Shown: positions 17,714-27,191, counted from the stretch's first letter. The stretch: 64,000 nt of DNA from Acinetobacter guillouiae CIP 63.46 (GCF_000368145.1 NZ_KB849282.1:193791-257790), one strand, 5' to 3'. Notes: generated by a model not told the origin, from the letters alone. Numbers and translations: made by a program.

Positions 17714-18415
17714 ATGAATATTCTCATCGTCCATGCACACCCCGAACCCCTTTCATTTACAACCGCGATGAAAGATCATGCTGTTGAGGTCTTGGAAAAA
17801 TTAGGACATCAAGTTGAAGTTTCAGACTTGTATGCCATGAATTTTAATCCAATCGCATCACGAGAGGATTTCTCTGAACTGAGCCATCCTGAATATATGA
17901 ATTATGCTTTGGAACAACGCCATGCTTATAAAAATAAGCAGATTGCCGCAGACATTCAGATTGAAATTGAAAAAGTACAAAAAGCAGATTTAGTGATTTT
18001 AAGTTTTCCCATGTATTGGACATCTGTACCTGCCATCTTAAAAGGCTGGATTGATCGCGTATTCGTTTCGGGTATTTTCTATGGTGGTAAACGTTTTTAT
18101 AACCACGGCGGCATGGTAGGGAAAAAAGCCTTGTTAAGCTTTACCTTGGGTGGCCGTGAACATATGTTTGGTGATCATGCGATTCATGGTTCAATTGAAG
18201 ATTTATTACTGCCGATTCAACGTGGAACTTTAGCTTATGCAGGCTTTGAAGTGCTGCCACCATTTACCGCTTACCATGTCCCTTATATTTCTAATGAAGC
18301 ACGTCAACAAATCCTGCTTGATTATCAGCAATATTTACATGACTTAGAAAATTTACCTGCATTAGACTTTCCTAAACTTGAACAATTTGATGACAAGCTT
18401 TATCCACTTGGATAA
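17714..18415 (+). CDS. NAD(P)H-dependent quinone reductase-like flavoprotein
   Basis: The 233 residues have a flavodoxin-like fold of the NQO1/MdaB/KefF group. The N terminus ILIVHAHPEPLSFT is the FMN/FAD phosphate loop, and FPMYWTSVPAILKGWIDRVF is the conserved flavin-binding and dimer segment at about 98-118, followed by GKKALLSFTLGG. Such enzymes reduce quinones by two electrons with NAD(P)H; the substrate here is open. AAGGA lies five bases before the ATG. Its 3' end overlaps the convergent AlkB-like gene by 16 bases. Confidence 0.87.
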   Translation: MNILIVHAHPEPLSFTTAMKDHAVEVLEKLGHQVEVSDLYAMNFNPIASREDFSELSHPEYMNYALEQRHAYKNKQIAADIQIEIEKVQKADLVILSFPMYWTSVPAILKGWIDRVFVSGIFYGGKRFYNHGGMVGKKALLSFTLGGREHMFGDHAIHGSIEDLLLPIQRGTLAYAGFEVLPPFTAYHVPYISNEARQQILLDYQQYLHDLENLPALDFPKLEQFDDKLYPLG

Positions 18416-19023
18416 AAGTAACGAAAGGTCAAATTTACACGAGGCGCTAAAATTCGTGTAGATTTGGCGAGGGTATGTTTCCAATAACGTTGGGTCTGTC
18501 CTTGCATCACAATCAATTGACCACTGTGTAAAAGTAAATCTACTTTTTTAGCTTTCCACTTGTGCTTAAAACTGAATTTTCGAGTAGCACCTAGACTCAA
18601 TGAAGCAATCACCACATTGTGGTTGGGCGCTTCCAATGATGGCTCATCATCACTATGCCAACCCACGCCTTGTGAGCCATTTTCATATAAATTTGCCAAA
18701 CAGGAATTATAAGTTTGCCCTGTGAGTTGCTCGATATGCTGTTTGAGTCGATATAAAGCGGGATTCCAGATATGGGCTTGTTTTGCCATACCTGAATAAT
18801 GATATTGGTAATCATCATCGCCATACCACACCACTTTGCGCTCAGTTTTATAATATTGGCCATGCAAATAAACTTCATCATGTTGCCAAGCCAAATGCTG
18901 TAGGAAATAATTTAAATATTTTTGACTTTGTTCATGATCCAAAATTAAGCCAAAGTCTTTTACTACCCCATCATAAGGCAGTAAATTATCTTGTGCTTCA
19001 GGTTCAAATAAATCTAAATTCAT
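18400..19023 (-). CDS. AlkB-like alpha-ketoglutarate-dependent dioxygenase
   Basis: The 207-residue protein carries the Fe(II)/2-oxoglutarate site of AlkB-family repair enzymes: His123 and Asp125 in GWHSDDE, His183 in YWKH, and the paired arginines Arg195 and Arg201 in RVNLTFR. The NLYENGSQGVGWHSDDE segment is typical of the ALKBH2/3-like branch found in many bacteria. It probably removes alkyl lesions from DNA or RNA bases; the exact substrate is unknown. The gene stands alone and overlaps the 3' end of the neighbouring flavoprotein gene. Confidence 0.88.
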   Translation of the reverse strand: MNLDLFEPEAQDNLLPYDGVVKDFGLILDHEQSQKYLNYFLQHLAWQHDEVYLHGQYYKTERKVVWYGDDDYQYHYSGMAKQAHIWNPALYRLKQHIEQLTGQTYNSCLANLYENGSQGVGWHSDDEPSLEAPNHNVVIASLSLGATRKFSFKHKWKAKKVDLLLHSGQLIVMQGQTQRYWKHTLAKSTRILAPRVNLTFRYFYPSG

Positions 19024-19314
19024 TGTCTAAAATGAGCTACGGGTTCATCCAACAATGAATCAATATTTAACATGAAACAAGTCATTTTTGATCAAAATTG
19101 AACAACTTTAATATGAAGAATAGTAGGTCATATCATGGGTAAATATTCAAATTAACTCAGCAAGTTGACGAATTTAAATAGGATTTTGATCGTGAAGATT
19201 TGGACTAGTGTAAGACATTATTAAAATCTTTCACAATTCAAAACATAGCAATCACTTGTAGCAACGTTTATTCAGCTTTAGACTAAAACCAAGCTGATAA
19301 AAAGCAAAAAACCT

Positions 19315-21117
19315 ATGAATTTATGGCAATTATTTCAAAAATTACGCCCCTTTGTACGCCCCTACCGCTGGCTTGTCATCGTCACCTTAGTGTTAACGTT
19401 GATTGGCTCACTCACCGCTCAGGTCAATGCTCTTACACTTAAATATGCTGTAGACAGCATTAACCAACTGATCCAAGCAGGACAAGGCCTAGCGGATGGA
19501 TGGCACATTATCATTACCATTACTGTGGTTTTATTGGCCAAAGAAGTCATCAATGCAATTGTTCAGTTTGGGCAAAAATCATTTGGTGAAAAACTCAGAA
19601 TTTTAATTTCACAGGACCTATCTCAAGGTATTATCGAAAAGTTTATTACCTATCGATTGGCCTTTTTCGATCAGAAAAATAACCAAGCAGGAAAATTACA
19701 AACCCGTATCGACCGGGGAGTTAGCTCACTCACCCGACTGGTACAAATCTTTTTTATTGATATTTTACCGTTATTTACCAGCGCAATTATTGCTTTAGCC
19801 CTAATGTATTATGCCAATTTTTGGGTGGGTGTGGTCGCAACAATCATTGTACCAATTTACTTTTGGCTGACCTTTAAACAATCACAAAAGCTTTCTGGCA
19901 AACGTCGAGCCTTGCGCGATAACATGGAAAAGAAGAATCAAGGTATTTTGAGTATTATTAACTCAATTACAGTGATTAAATCTTTTAATAAAGAGGCTGT
20001 TGAATCCACCAAGCAACTGAACTTACAAAAGTCACTGACTGAAAATCAGATGCAAACTCGACAAACCAGCTATATCTTTGATGGTTTAAAAACCTTTATC
20101 GAACAAGTTGGTGTAGTCCTGATCATTATTTTAACTGCTTACTTTGTTTTAGATGGACAAATGAGTATAGGGATGATCATGTACCATGTATTGTTGTTCA
20201 ATAACGTGTCTGCACCAATCCGCTCTTTGCACCGTATTTATGATGAAATTAACTCGGCAATGATCTATTCAGAAAGCTTCTTTAGTATCTTAGAAGCAGA
20301 TCATGAAATCGAAGCCAGTGGCTTAATGAAACCTCAAATTCATGGCAAATTTGAATTGGAAAATGTTGATTTTATCTATCCGAATGGTCATCAAGCCTTA
20401 CATCGGATTAACATGACTATTCAACCCAATAAAATCACAGCTTTAGTCGGCTTATCAGGTGCGGGAAAATCAACCTTAATCAGCCTATTGGATAAATTTT
20501 ACGCCCCGAATTCAGGCTGTATCAAACTCGATGGGATTGATTTAGAGCAACTCGATACACACTATTTAAGAGAACATATTGGCTTGGTATTGCAAAAAAA
20601 CCATATTTTCCAAGGCTCAATTTTAGAAAATATTCGTTATGGTAAGCCCCATGCAAGCAATGAAGAAGTCATCGCAGCTGCAAAAAAAGCCTCGATTCAT
20701 GAGCAGATTTTAAAATTACCGCATGCCTATGAAGCAGATGCCTTGCTATTGTCTGGCGGACAACAACAGCGTATCGCACTTGCTCGAATGTTCCTTAAAA
20801 ACCCGCCTATTATCTTTTTAGATGAGCCCACAGCGAGTTTAGATGCCATCGCTTCAGAGCAAATCAAACAAAGCTTAGATGAGATTAAACAAGGTCGAAC
20901 TGTGATTATGATCTCGCATAGCCTTTCACAAATTATTGATGCCGATTACACCTATGTGATGAAAGAAGGACAAATCGTTGAGCATGGTGAACATCATGAT
21001 CTTTATCATCAAGATGGTGCTTATAAGGAAATTTTTGATGCGATGGCTAAAAGCTTAAATATCGAAAAAATTGCACGAACTTTTGAAGATGATGGCGAGG
21101 AGGAAACCCATAGCTAA
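19315..21117 (+). CDS. ABC transporter, fused permease and ATPase (exporter type)
   Basis: The 600-residue half-transporter has six membrane helices in the first 310 residues (ABC type 1 exporter domain) and a nucleotide-binding domain with Walker A GLSGAGKST at about 380, signature LSGGQQQR at about 479, Walker B IIFLDEPTASLD and the switch His in MISHSLSQI. It probably works as a homodimer in the inner membrane. The substrate cannot be predicted. It stands alone: 291 bases upstream hold nothing recognisable, and a terminator follows. An acidic tail (EDDGEEE) ends the protein. Confidence 0.9.
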   Translation: MNLWQLFQKLRPFVRPYRWLVIVTLVLTLIGSLTAQVNALTLKYAVDSINQLIQAGQGLADGWHIIITITVVLLAKEVINAIVQFGQKSFGEKLRILISQDLSQGIIEKFITYRLAFFDQKNNQAGKLQTRIDRGVSSLTRLVQIFFIDILPLFTSAIIALALMYYANFWVGVVATIIVPIYFWLTFKQSQKLSGKRRALRDNMEKKNQGILSIINSITVIKSFNKEAVESTKQLNLQKSLTENQMQTRQTSYIFDGLKTFIEQVGVVLIIILTAYFVLDGQMSIGMIMYHVLLFNNVSAPIRSLHRIYDEINSAMIYSESFFSILEADHEIEASGLMKPQIHGKFELENVDFIYPNGHQALHRINMTIQPNKITALVGLSGAGKSTLISLLDKFYAPNSGCIKLDGIDLEQLDTHYLREHIGLVLQKNHIFQGSILENIRYGKPHASNEEVIAAAKKASIHEQILKLPHAYEADALLLSGGQQQRIALARMFLKNPPIIFLDEPTASLDAIASEQIKQSLDEIKQGRTVIMISHSLSQIIDADYTYVMKEGQIVEHGEHHDLYHQDGAYKEIFDAMAKSLNIEKIARTFEDDGEEETHS

Positions 21118-21253
21118 AGTCTAGTTAGTGCTTTGTATAAACCTACAGAAGCTCATACTGATTAAATTGATTTCTGCAGCATTGGATCATTCAAGATATG
21201 CCTATCTGCAAACGAGATAAATTATCTTTTATGAACTATTCCCACGTACAAAT

Positions 21254-21286
21254 AAAAAGCCACTCTATGTTCTAGAATGGCTTTTT
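21254..21286. terminator. Bidirectional terminator
   Basis: AAAAAGCCACTCTA and TAGAATGGCTTTTT form a stem with one imperfect pair and a 5-base loop, flanked by A- and T-runs. It separates the ABC exporter gene from the convergent feo operon. Confidence 0.8.
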
Positions 21287-21316
21287 TCTTTTTAGGCTAA
21301 TGAATTTAGAGGCCTA

Positions 21317-21568
21317 TCATTTCCATTTTACGGCTTGGACTTCAACCTTTTTAGGATTGTCCGTTTCAGCACTACTGCAACCACAACCGCCACCGCATCC
21401 ACTCACCATCGCAGGCTGAATCCATTTGGCTAAACGATTCCAACCTTGCGACTGACAAAATTGAGCCAGTTTAGAAAACACCGAATACGCTGACTTTGGA
21501 AAGACTTTCTTAAATACAAAAATTGCACTCCAAATCACCAATACCGCAATAATCAATAATTCAATCAT
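21317..21568 (-). CDS. Small Cys-rich membrane protein of the feo operon
   Basis: This 83-residue protein has one N-terminal membrane helix (about 4-20), a basic middle part and a Cys/Gly cluster GCGGGCGCSS near the C terminus. The start is ATG 21568, with AAGGAG six bases upstream; a longer frame reaching into feoB is a shadow. It lies 29 bases after feoB on the same strand. Such short proteins with a C-terminal Cys cluster often close feo operons and may assist FeoB, but it does not look like the winged-helix FeoC of E. coli. Confidence 0.8.
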   Translation of the reverse strand: MIELLIIAVLVIWSAIFVFKKVFPKSAYSVFSKLAQFCQSQGWNRLAKWIQPAMVSGCGGGCGCSSAETDNPKKVEVQAVKWK

Positions 21569-21597
21569 CTCTAGCTCCTTTGCTTCAAGATTCTGGC

Positions 21598-23460
21598 TTA
21601 TAGACCAAAATAACCTGACGCAATTTGATAAGTGAGGAAAGCCATTAAATAAGCCAAACCAAATAGATAAACTGTCATACCAGCAACAGTTTTCCAAGAA
21701 CCTGTTTCACGTTTTACCGTAGCCAATGTCGCTAAACAATGCGGTGCATAGATAAACCACACCAACAACGATAAACCTGTTGCAACTGACCAGCTTAAAT
21801 CACCCTGACTGATCAGATGTGATAAACCTTGAGCAACTGCATCATCATCCGCTGCGGATAACGCATAAACCGTACCCAATGCTGCAACCACAACTTCACG
21901 TGCTGCCATCGCTGGAATTAAAGCAATACAGATTTGCCAATTAAATCCAAGCGGTTCAAAGATTGGGTGCATCACATGCCCCAGCATCCCGGCAAAAGAG
22001 TAGTCAATATCTGGTAAAGTTGCACCCTCTGGCGGTTGAGGGAATGTACATAAGAACCATAATAAAATCGATAAAGCGAAGATAATGCCACCGACGCGCT
22101 TTAAGAAGATCTTGGCACGGTCTAACAAACCAATCCATACACTTTTTATATCTGGGATACGATAGCTTGGTAATTCCATCAATAAAGCATGTTGTGATTT
22201 ATCTTTCTGGAAAAATTTCAGCACGGTCGCAACAATGAGCGCGCTCACAATTCCCGCCATGTATAAACCGAAGAGCACTAAACCTTGTAGATTAAGGAAA
22301 CCCCAAACCATTTTCGCTGGAATAAATGCAGCAATCAGCAAGGCATAAACCGGCAAACGCGCTGAACATGTCATCAAAGGTGCAACCAGTATCGTCACCA
22401 AACGATCTCGTGGATCGCTGATACTTCGAGTCGCCATGATCCCAGGTACAGCACAGGCAAAACTGGATAACAGTGGGATAAACGCCCGACCACTTAAGCC
22501 TGCTTTAAACATTAATTTATCGAGTAGAAACGCCGCACGCGGTAGATAGCCTGACTCTTCTAAAACCAAAATAAAGAAGAACAGAATTAGAATCTGTGGC
22601 AAAAACACCACTACACTACCTGCACCTGCAATAATCCCATCGACCACCAAGCTGTGAAGTAATGGCTGGGTAATAAATTGCCCAATCCAGCCACCAAACC
22701 AGCCAAAAAATTCTTCAATACCATCCATAAATGGCGCTGCCCAAGCGAATACCGCTTGGAAAACAATAAACATCATCAGCGCAAGGCTAAGAAGTCCTAA
22801 AACGGGGTGTAAAAAAATCTTATCGAGAAAATCAGTACGTTTATCTTCATGATCTAAAAAAACCACCACATCTTTTAAGATTTGGTCAATTTTTTCATGA
22901 TTGGAACCTGAAAGCTTAACATCACTCAGTTCTGCACTTGGTGTGTGGAATTTTTCATTTTCCAAAGCACCCATCAAGTTTTCAATCCCTGCATTACGTA
23001 CAGCAACCGTTTCCACCACAGGAATACCTAAACGCTGTGATAATTTTTGGGTATTGATCTGCATACCACGACGACGCGCTTCATCCATCATGTTTAATAC
23101 AAGCAGAATCGGTTTGCCTTGTTCAATGACTTCAAGGACAAGTCCCAAATGTAATTTTAAGTTGGTTGCATCCACCACACATAAAAATGCCTGTTGATCT
23201 TGTTCACCGGCAATTTTCCCTAAAACGACATCACGGGTAATGGCTTCATCAGGACTGGCTGCATCGAGGCTATATGTTCCAGGCAAATCTAGAACACGCA
23301 CCGCACGACCAGAAGGTAAATTAAATGTACCCACTTTACGTTCAACAGTCACCCCAGCATAGTTGGCAACTTTTTGACGTGTACCGGTTAAATGGTTGAA
23401 AAGTGAAGTTTTACCGCAGTTAGGATTTCCCACTAAAGCAATACGTAAAGTTTCGCTCAT
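21598..23460 (-). CDS. feoB: Ferrous iron transport protein B
   Basis: FeoB is the GTPase-coupled inner-membrane Fe(II) importer. The 620 residues start with a G domain (G1 GNPNCGKTS at 10-18, G2 YAGVTVERK, G3 DLPGTYSL, G4 NMMDEA) followed by a membrane region with two gate motifs, the first around FIPLLSSFACAVPGIMATRS. The protein is shorter than E. coli FeoB (773), a size seen in other Moraxellaceae. Its start overlaps the feoA stop by four bases (ATGA). Control by iron is suggested by Fur-like boxes before feoA. Confidence 0.96.
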   Translation of the reverse strand: MSETLRIALVGNPNCGKTSLFNHLTGTRQKVANYAGVTVERKVGTFNLPSGRAVRVLDLPGTYSLDAASPDEAITRDVVLGKIAGEQDQQAFLCVVDATNLKLHLGLVLEVIEQGKPILLVLNMMDEARRRGMQINTQKLSQRLGIPVVETVAVRNAGIENLMGALENEKFHTPSAELSDVKLSGSNHEKIDQILKDVVVFLDHEDKRTDFLDKIFLHPVLGLLSLALMMFIVFQAVFAWAAPFMDGIEEFFGWFGGWIGQFITQPLLHSLVVDGIIAGAGSVVVFLPQILILFFFILVLEESGYLPRAAFLLDKLMFKAGLSGRAFIPLLSSFACAVPGIMATRSISDPRDRLVTILVAPLMTCSARLPVYALLIAAFIPAKMVWGFLNLQGLVLFGLYMAGIVSALIVATVLKFFQKDKSQHALLMELPSYRIPDIKSVWIGLLDRAKIFLKRVGGIIFALSILLWFLCTFPQPPEGATLPDIDYSFAGMLGHVMHPIFEPLGFNWQICIALIPAMAAREVVVAALGTVYALSAADDDAVAQGLSHLISQGDLSWSVATGLSLLVWFIYAPHCLATLATVKRETGSWKTVAGMTVYLFGLAYLMAFLTYQIASGYFGL

Positions 23461-23726
23461 GCGGAAGCTCCTTCTAATGCCTGATGTATTTCAATTTTCT
23501 CGGCTTCAATCTTGCGCAACGCAAATCGAGTAAAACCAATTTGAATGAGAATAGGATCACCACCAAAAACACCTTTTGTGATCACTTGTACACGTGTGCC
23601 AGGCACAAAACCTAGAGTTTCTAAACGACTCGCCACTAAATCTGGCTGATTGACATTATCTTGTGAGGTACGATTGACCTTTGCGATAATGGCAGTTTGC
23701 TTTACTTTCAAGTCTGACAAACGCAC
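23457..23726 (-). CDS. feoA: Ferrous iron transport protein A
   Basis: FeoA is a small cytoplasmic SH3-like protein needed for FeoB activity. The 89 residues show the FeoA pattern: an N-terminal MRLSDLKVKQTA, the ETLGFVPGTRVQVITKG loop and FALRKIEAEKI near the end. The start is GTG, with AGGG about ten bases upstream; no ATG is available in frame. It is the first gene of the feoA-feoB-small protein operon. Confidence 0.93.
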   Translation of the reverse strand: MRLSDLKVKQTAIIAKVNRTSQDNVNQPDLVASRLETLGFVPGTRVQVITKGVFGGDPILIQIGFTRFALRKIEAEKIEIHQALEGASA

Positions 23727-23762
23727 AGCAATTAACCCTAAAATTTACACGATAGACAGACT

Positions 23763-23792
23763 ATTATACATACAAATGAGAATAATTACCAA
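23763..23792 (-). promoter_or_regulatory. feoA promoter
   Basis: On the minus strand TTGGTA (23787-23792) and a perfect TATAAT (23763-23768) are separated by 18 bases, about 37 bases before the feoA start. A Fur-like box lies over the spacer and -35 region, which would block RNA polymerase. Confidence 0.6.
23777..23791. promoter_or_regulatory. Fur box 1
   Basis: TGAGAAT-A-ATTACCA agrees with 12 of 14 bases of the 7-1-7 Fur consensus TGATAAT-N-ATTATCA. It overlaps the feoA promoter. Confidence 0.65.
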
Positions 23793-23800
23793 GTAAGGTT

Positions 23801-23815
23801 TGATTACAATTCTCA
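23801..23815. promoter_or_regulatory. Fur box 2
   Basis: TGATTAC-A-ATTCTCA agrees with 11 of 14 bases of the 7-1-7 Fur consensus, 24 bases centre to centre from box 1. It lies between the divergent feoA and xerD genes. Confidence 0.5.
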
Positions 23816-23894
23816 TTCAAACACGATATTCGACTTATGTTTTCTTTTAGTCTACATTCCATCAACAAATAAGTTTTAAACACCACCGAAGCCC

Positions 23895-24812
23895 ATGCTA
23901 AATAAGAAACCACGTATTCCTGCCGCTGTTGCTATTCCTGAAAATCTAGGCTTTTTACAGGGATTCCGTGACTATTTAATTGCACAAACGGTCAGTCCGC
24001 ATACAAGAAACGCCTATTTATCTGACTTAATTCAATGTAGTGAATGTGTAAATTCTTACCTTCCGAATTGGACACATGAAGACATCTCCGATGTGCTTAT
24101 TCAACTCACCAAACAAGGCAAAAGCCCTCGGTCAATTGCCCGTTCACTTTCTGCTTTACGTTCATTTTTTAAGTTTTTACGTGAACAAAAGATTCGTTTA
24201 GATAATCCTGTCGCGACCCATAAAACCCCAAAACTCGGACGAGCATTGCCTAAAGATTTATCGGAGCAGGACGTTGAAGCACTGATTCAGGCACCAGACG
24301 TCACAACAGCGTTGGGTTTGCGTGATCGCGCCATGTTTGAAGTACTTTATGCTTGTGGTTTACGTGTTTCAGAGCTTTTAAATTTAAGGTTAGATTTGAT
24401 CAATTTAAAACAAGGTTATTTAAGAATCACAGGTAAAGGCAATAAAGAACGTCTGGTGCCTTTAGGCGGGATGGCGTGTGAATGGGTGGAAAAATATTTA
24501 ACAGAATCTCGCCCACAACTGTATAAATCCGCTACCGATTATCTATTTCTAACCCAACATGGTGGCATCATGAGTCGTCAAAACTTTTGGTATGCCATCA
24601 AGCGTTATGCCTTACAAGCTGGAATTCAAGCTGAGCTATCACCACATACCTTACGCCATGCTTTTGCAACGCATCTTTTAAATCATGGCGCTGACTTACG
24701 GGTGGTGCAAATGCTTTTGGGGCATAGTGATTTATCGACCACACAAATTTATACCCATGTCGCACAAATCCGTATGCAGCAACTGCATGAAAAATATCAT
24801 CCACGCGCTTGA
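23895..24812 (+). CDS. xerD: Site-specific tyrosine recombinase XerD
   Basis: XerD acts with XerC at dif to resolve chromosome dimers. The 305 residues have the SAM-like N-terminal domain (about 18-105) and the catalytic domain with Arg157 (GLRVSEL), Lys181 (GKGNKER), His251 and Arg254 (HTLRHAFATHL), His277 (LLGHSDLSTTQ) and the nucleophile Tyr286 (IYTHV). It is called XerD rather than XerC because a dsbC gene follows, the same neighbour as in E. coli, and because of the VQMLLGHSDLSTTQIYTHV segment. Confidence 0.93.
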   Translation: MLNKKPRIPAAVAIPENLGFLQGFRDYLIAQTVSPHTRNAYLSDLIQCSECVNSYLPNWTHEDISDVLIQLTKQGKSPRSIARSLSALRSFFKFLREQKIRLDNPVATHKTPKLGRALPKDLSEQDVEALIQAPDVTTALGLRDRAMFEVLYACGLRVSELLNLRLDLINLKQGYLRITGKGNKERLVPLGGMACEWVEKYLTESRPQLYKSATDYLFLTQHGGIMSRQNFWYAIKRYALQAGIQAELSPHTLRHAFATHLLNHGADLRVVQMLLGHSDLSTTQIYTHVAQIRMQQLHEKYHPRA

Positions 24813-24934
24813 TGGCTGAGCATGACGTGTATATCGGCAATTTACATCCCTTAATCAAGTTTTAAAGTACACTATTAAAAATTTTGTTATGCTAATTCCC
24901 TCAAATCATGCTGAAGAAACATAAAGAGTTATTT

Positions 24935-25747
24935 ATGCAATTGAATCGTTCAAAATTGATGTTGGCTTGTCTTATTGCAAGCACGATGGCAGTGAGTGCT
25001 TGTTCAAAAAATCCAGACTCAAAAAAAGATGACACTTTAACTGCGACAGCACCTGCAACAGGTGAGGCATCGAATTTAACTGAGCGTGATGCAAAACAAC
25101 GTCTAATTCAAACATTACAAGCCAATTTCAAAAAGGCTGGCGTTCAAGCCAAAATTTTAGATGCTAAACCGACTGAAATGCCCAATCTTTATTGGATCAG
25201 TATGGAAGGCATGAGCTCAGTCTATGCAACATCTGATGGTAAATTCCTGATCCAAGGCGATGTAATCCGTTTAGGTGGCGATAAACTCAGTAGCATTGGT
25301 GACAAAATACAAGCTGCAGAAAACAAGAAATATCTTGCTGACTTAAATATTAAGGACCTCTTGGTTTACCCTGCGCAAGGTAAGGTTAAACATGTAATCT
25401 ATGTATTTACTGATGCAAGCTGCCCTTATTGCCATAAACTTCATGAACATATCAGTGAAATCACGGCTAAAGGTATTGAAATACGTTATATCGCATGGCC
25501 ACGTGGTGAACAATTTATACCGACGATGGAAAGTATCTGGTGTAGTGCAGACCGTAGTGCTGCATTTAATCAAGCCATTGCTGGTACTGCGCTTCCACCT
25601 GCAAGTTGTAAAAATCCAGTTCGTGACCTGTATGCTTTAGGTCTAAAAATGGGTGTGAATGGTACCCCTGCGATCTACAATGCAGAGGGTGAATATCTGG
25701 GCGGTTATATGACTGCTGACGAAATTGAAAGCCGTTTAAATAAATAA
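24935..25747 (+). CDS. dsbC: DsbC-family thiol:disulfide isomerase with lipoprotein signal
   Basis: DsbC proofreads disulfide bonds in the periplasm. The 270-residue protein has a DsbC-type N-terminal dimerisation region (about 50-120) and a thioredoxin domain with the active site CPYC at residues 163-166, followed by a second cysteine pair (SIWCSAD and ASCKNP). The signal sequence ends in VSAC with Cys23, which fits a lipobox, so the protein may be membrane anchored unlike soluble E. coli DsbC. Start at ATG 24935 after AAGAG; nine earlier codons are unlikely. xerD precedes it. Confidence 0.9.
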   Translation: MQLNRSKLMLACLIASTMAVSACSKNPDSKKDDTLTATAPATGEASNLTERDAKQRLIQTLQANFKKAGVQAKILDAKPTEMPNLYWISMEGMSSVYATSDGKFLIQGDVIRLGGDKLSSIGDKIQAAENKKYLADLNIKDLLVYPAQGKVKHVIYVFTDASCPYCHKLHEHISEITAKGIEIRYIAWPRGEQFIPTMESIWCSADRSAAFNQAIAGTALPPASCKNPVRDLYALGLKMGVNGTPAIYNAEGEYLGGYMTADEIESRLNK

Positions 25748-25790
25748 TTTTTATCAGTAAATTTACTATTATTTATAGCTCAATATAAAG

Positions 25791-25823
25791 ATGCGTCAGG
25801 CTCTAGAGTCTGGCGCATTTTTT
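25791..25823 (+). terminator. Rho-independent terminator of dsbC
   Basis: ATGCG...CGCAT with inner CAG/CTG and wobble pairs makes a stem of about 12 bp with a TAGA-type loop, followed by six T residues. Confidence 0.8.
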
Positions 25824-25872
25824 AGCTATGATCTAAGCTTAATATAATTTATATACATAATTGGAGTGTGAC

Positions 25873-27177
25873 GTGAAACCAGTTCGTCTGGCAATACTCG
25901 GTCTTGGAACCGTAGGCGGTGGTGCCCTTAAACTACTACAAGAAAACGCTGCTGAAATTAGACGTCGCACCGGTCGAGAAATTGAAATTACCCACGTAGG
26001 CACGCGTCGTCCACGTCCAGATCTAAATTTACCAGCAAGCATTAAACAGAGCGCTGATCTGCTAGATATCGTCCGCCAGCCTGATGTTGATGTTGTCGTT
26101 GAAGTCATGGGCGGTATTCACCCTGCTTATGAAGTCATGATGGAAGCTATAAAACATGGCAAGCAAGTTGTAACGGCAAACAAAGCCTTACTGGCAGAAC
26201 ATGGAAATGAGCTATTTAAAGCGGCTGATGATCACCACGTACAAGTTGCCTTTGAAGCAGCGGTTGCGGGTGGTATTCCAATTATCAAGGTCATTCGTGA
26301 AGGCCTAGCAGCCAATAAAATTGAATGGCTGGCTGGTATCATCAATGGTACAGGTAATTTCATTCTGACTGAAATGAGTGAAAAAGGTCGTGCCTTTGCA
26401 GACGTACTCAAAGAAGCTCAAGAACTTGGTTATGCCGAAGCAGACCCAACATTTGATGTTGAAGGTATTGATGCTGCGCATAAGCTGACTATTCTTGCGT
26501 CATGTGCCTTTGGTATTCCTTTACAGTTCGATAAGGTTTATACCGAAGGTATTACCAAGATTACTGCACAAGATGTGAAATACGCTGAAGAGCTTGGCTA
26601 TAAGATCAAACACTTGGGTATTGCACGTCGTTCTAGCAAAGGCATCGAACTTCGCGTACACCCAACCCTGATTCCTGAAGAAGAGCTTCTTGCCAATGTA
26701 AATGGCGTGAAGAATGCAGTTCTGGTTCAAGCCAATGCAGTTGGTCCTACATTGTATTATGGCGCAGGTGCAGGCGCAGGCCCTACTGCTTCTGCGGTTG
26801 TGGCGGATGTGGTTGATATTGTCCGTGATATCATTTACACAGAAGATGGTTCAGGCACTATTCCTCAGCTTGCCTTTGAAGCTCTTTCCGACTTGCATAT
26901 CTTGTCGAGTGATGAGATGACTACAGGTTATTATTTGCGTTTAAATGCTGAAGACCAAACTGGTGTACTCGCAGATGTAACAACAATTTTAAGTCGCACA
27001 GGGATCAGTATTGATGCCATCATGCAGCAACCTCGCTTAAAAGATCTGATTCCTATCGTGATTTTGACTGATCCGATTGTCGAATCGAAAATGAATGAAG
27101 CGATTGCACAAATTCAAGCCTTACCTGCTATCCATGGCGAAATCGTACGAATTCGTTTAGAATTGCTCGATAACTAA
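25873..27177 (+). CDS. hom: Homoserine dehydrogenase
   Basis: Hom reduces aspartate semialdehyde to homoserine, a branch point to threonine and methionine. The 434-residue monofunctional enzyme has an NAD(P)-binding motif LGLGTVGGG near the N terminus, VTANKALLAEHG at about 100, the GIINGTGNFIL and EAQELGYAEADPTFDVEG catalytic segments, and a C-terminal ACT domain (about 350-430, DQTGVLADVTTILS) that suggests feedback control by threonine. The start is GTG 25873, six bases after GGAG. thrC follows after a structured 135-base spacer. Confidence 0.96.
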   Translation: MKPVRLAILGLGTVGGGALKLLQENAAEIRRRTGREIEITHVGTRRPRPDLNLPASIKQSADLLDIVRQPDVDVVVEVMGGIHPAYEVMMEAIKHGKQVVTANKALLAEHGNELFKAADDHHVQVAFEAAVAGGIPIIKVIREGLAANKIEWLAGIINGTGNFILTEMSEKGRAFADVLKEAQELGYAEADPTFDVEGIDAAHKLTILASCAFGIPLQFDKVYTEGITKITAQDVKYAEELGYKIKHLGIARRSSKGIELRVHPTLIPEEELLANVNGVKNAVLVQANAVGPTLYYGAGAGAGPTASAVVADVVDIVRDIIYTEDGSGTIPQLAFEALSDLHILSSDEMTTGYYLRLNAEDQTGVLADVTTILSRTGISIDAIMQQPRLKDLIPIVILTDPIVESKMNEAIAQIQALPAIHGEIVRIRLELLDN

Positions 27178-27191
27178 TCGGGTTTTAAACT

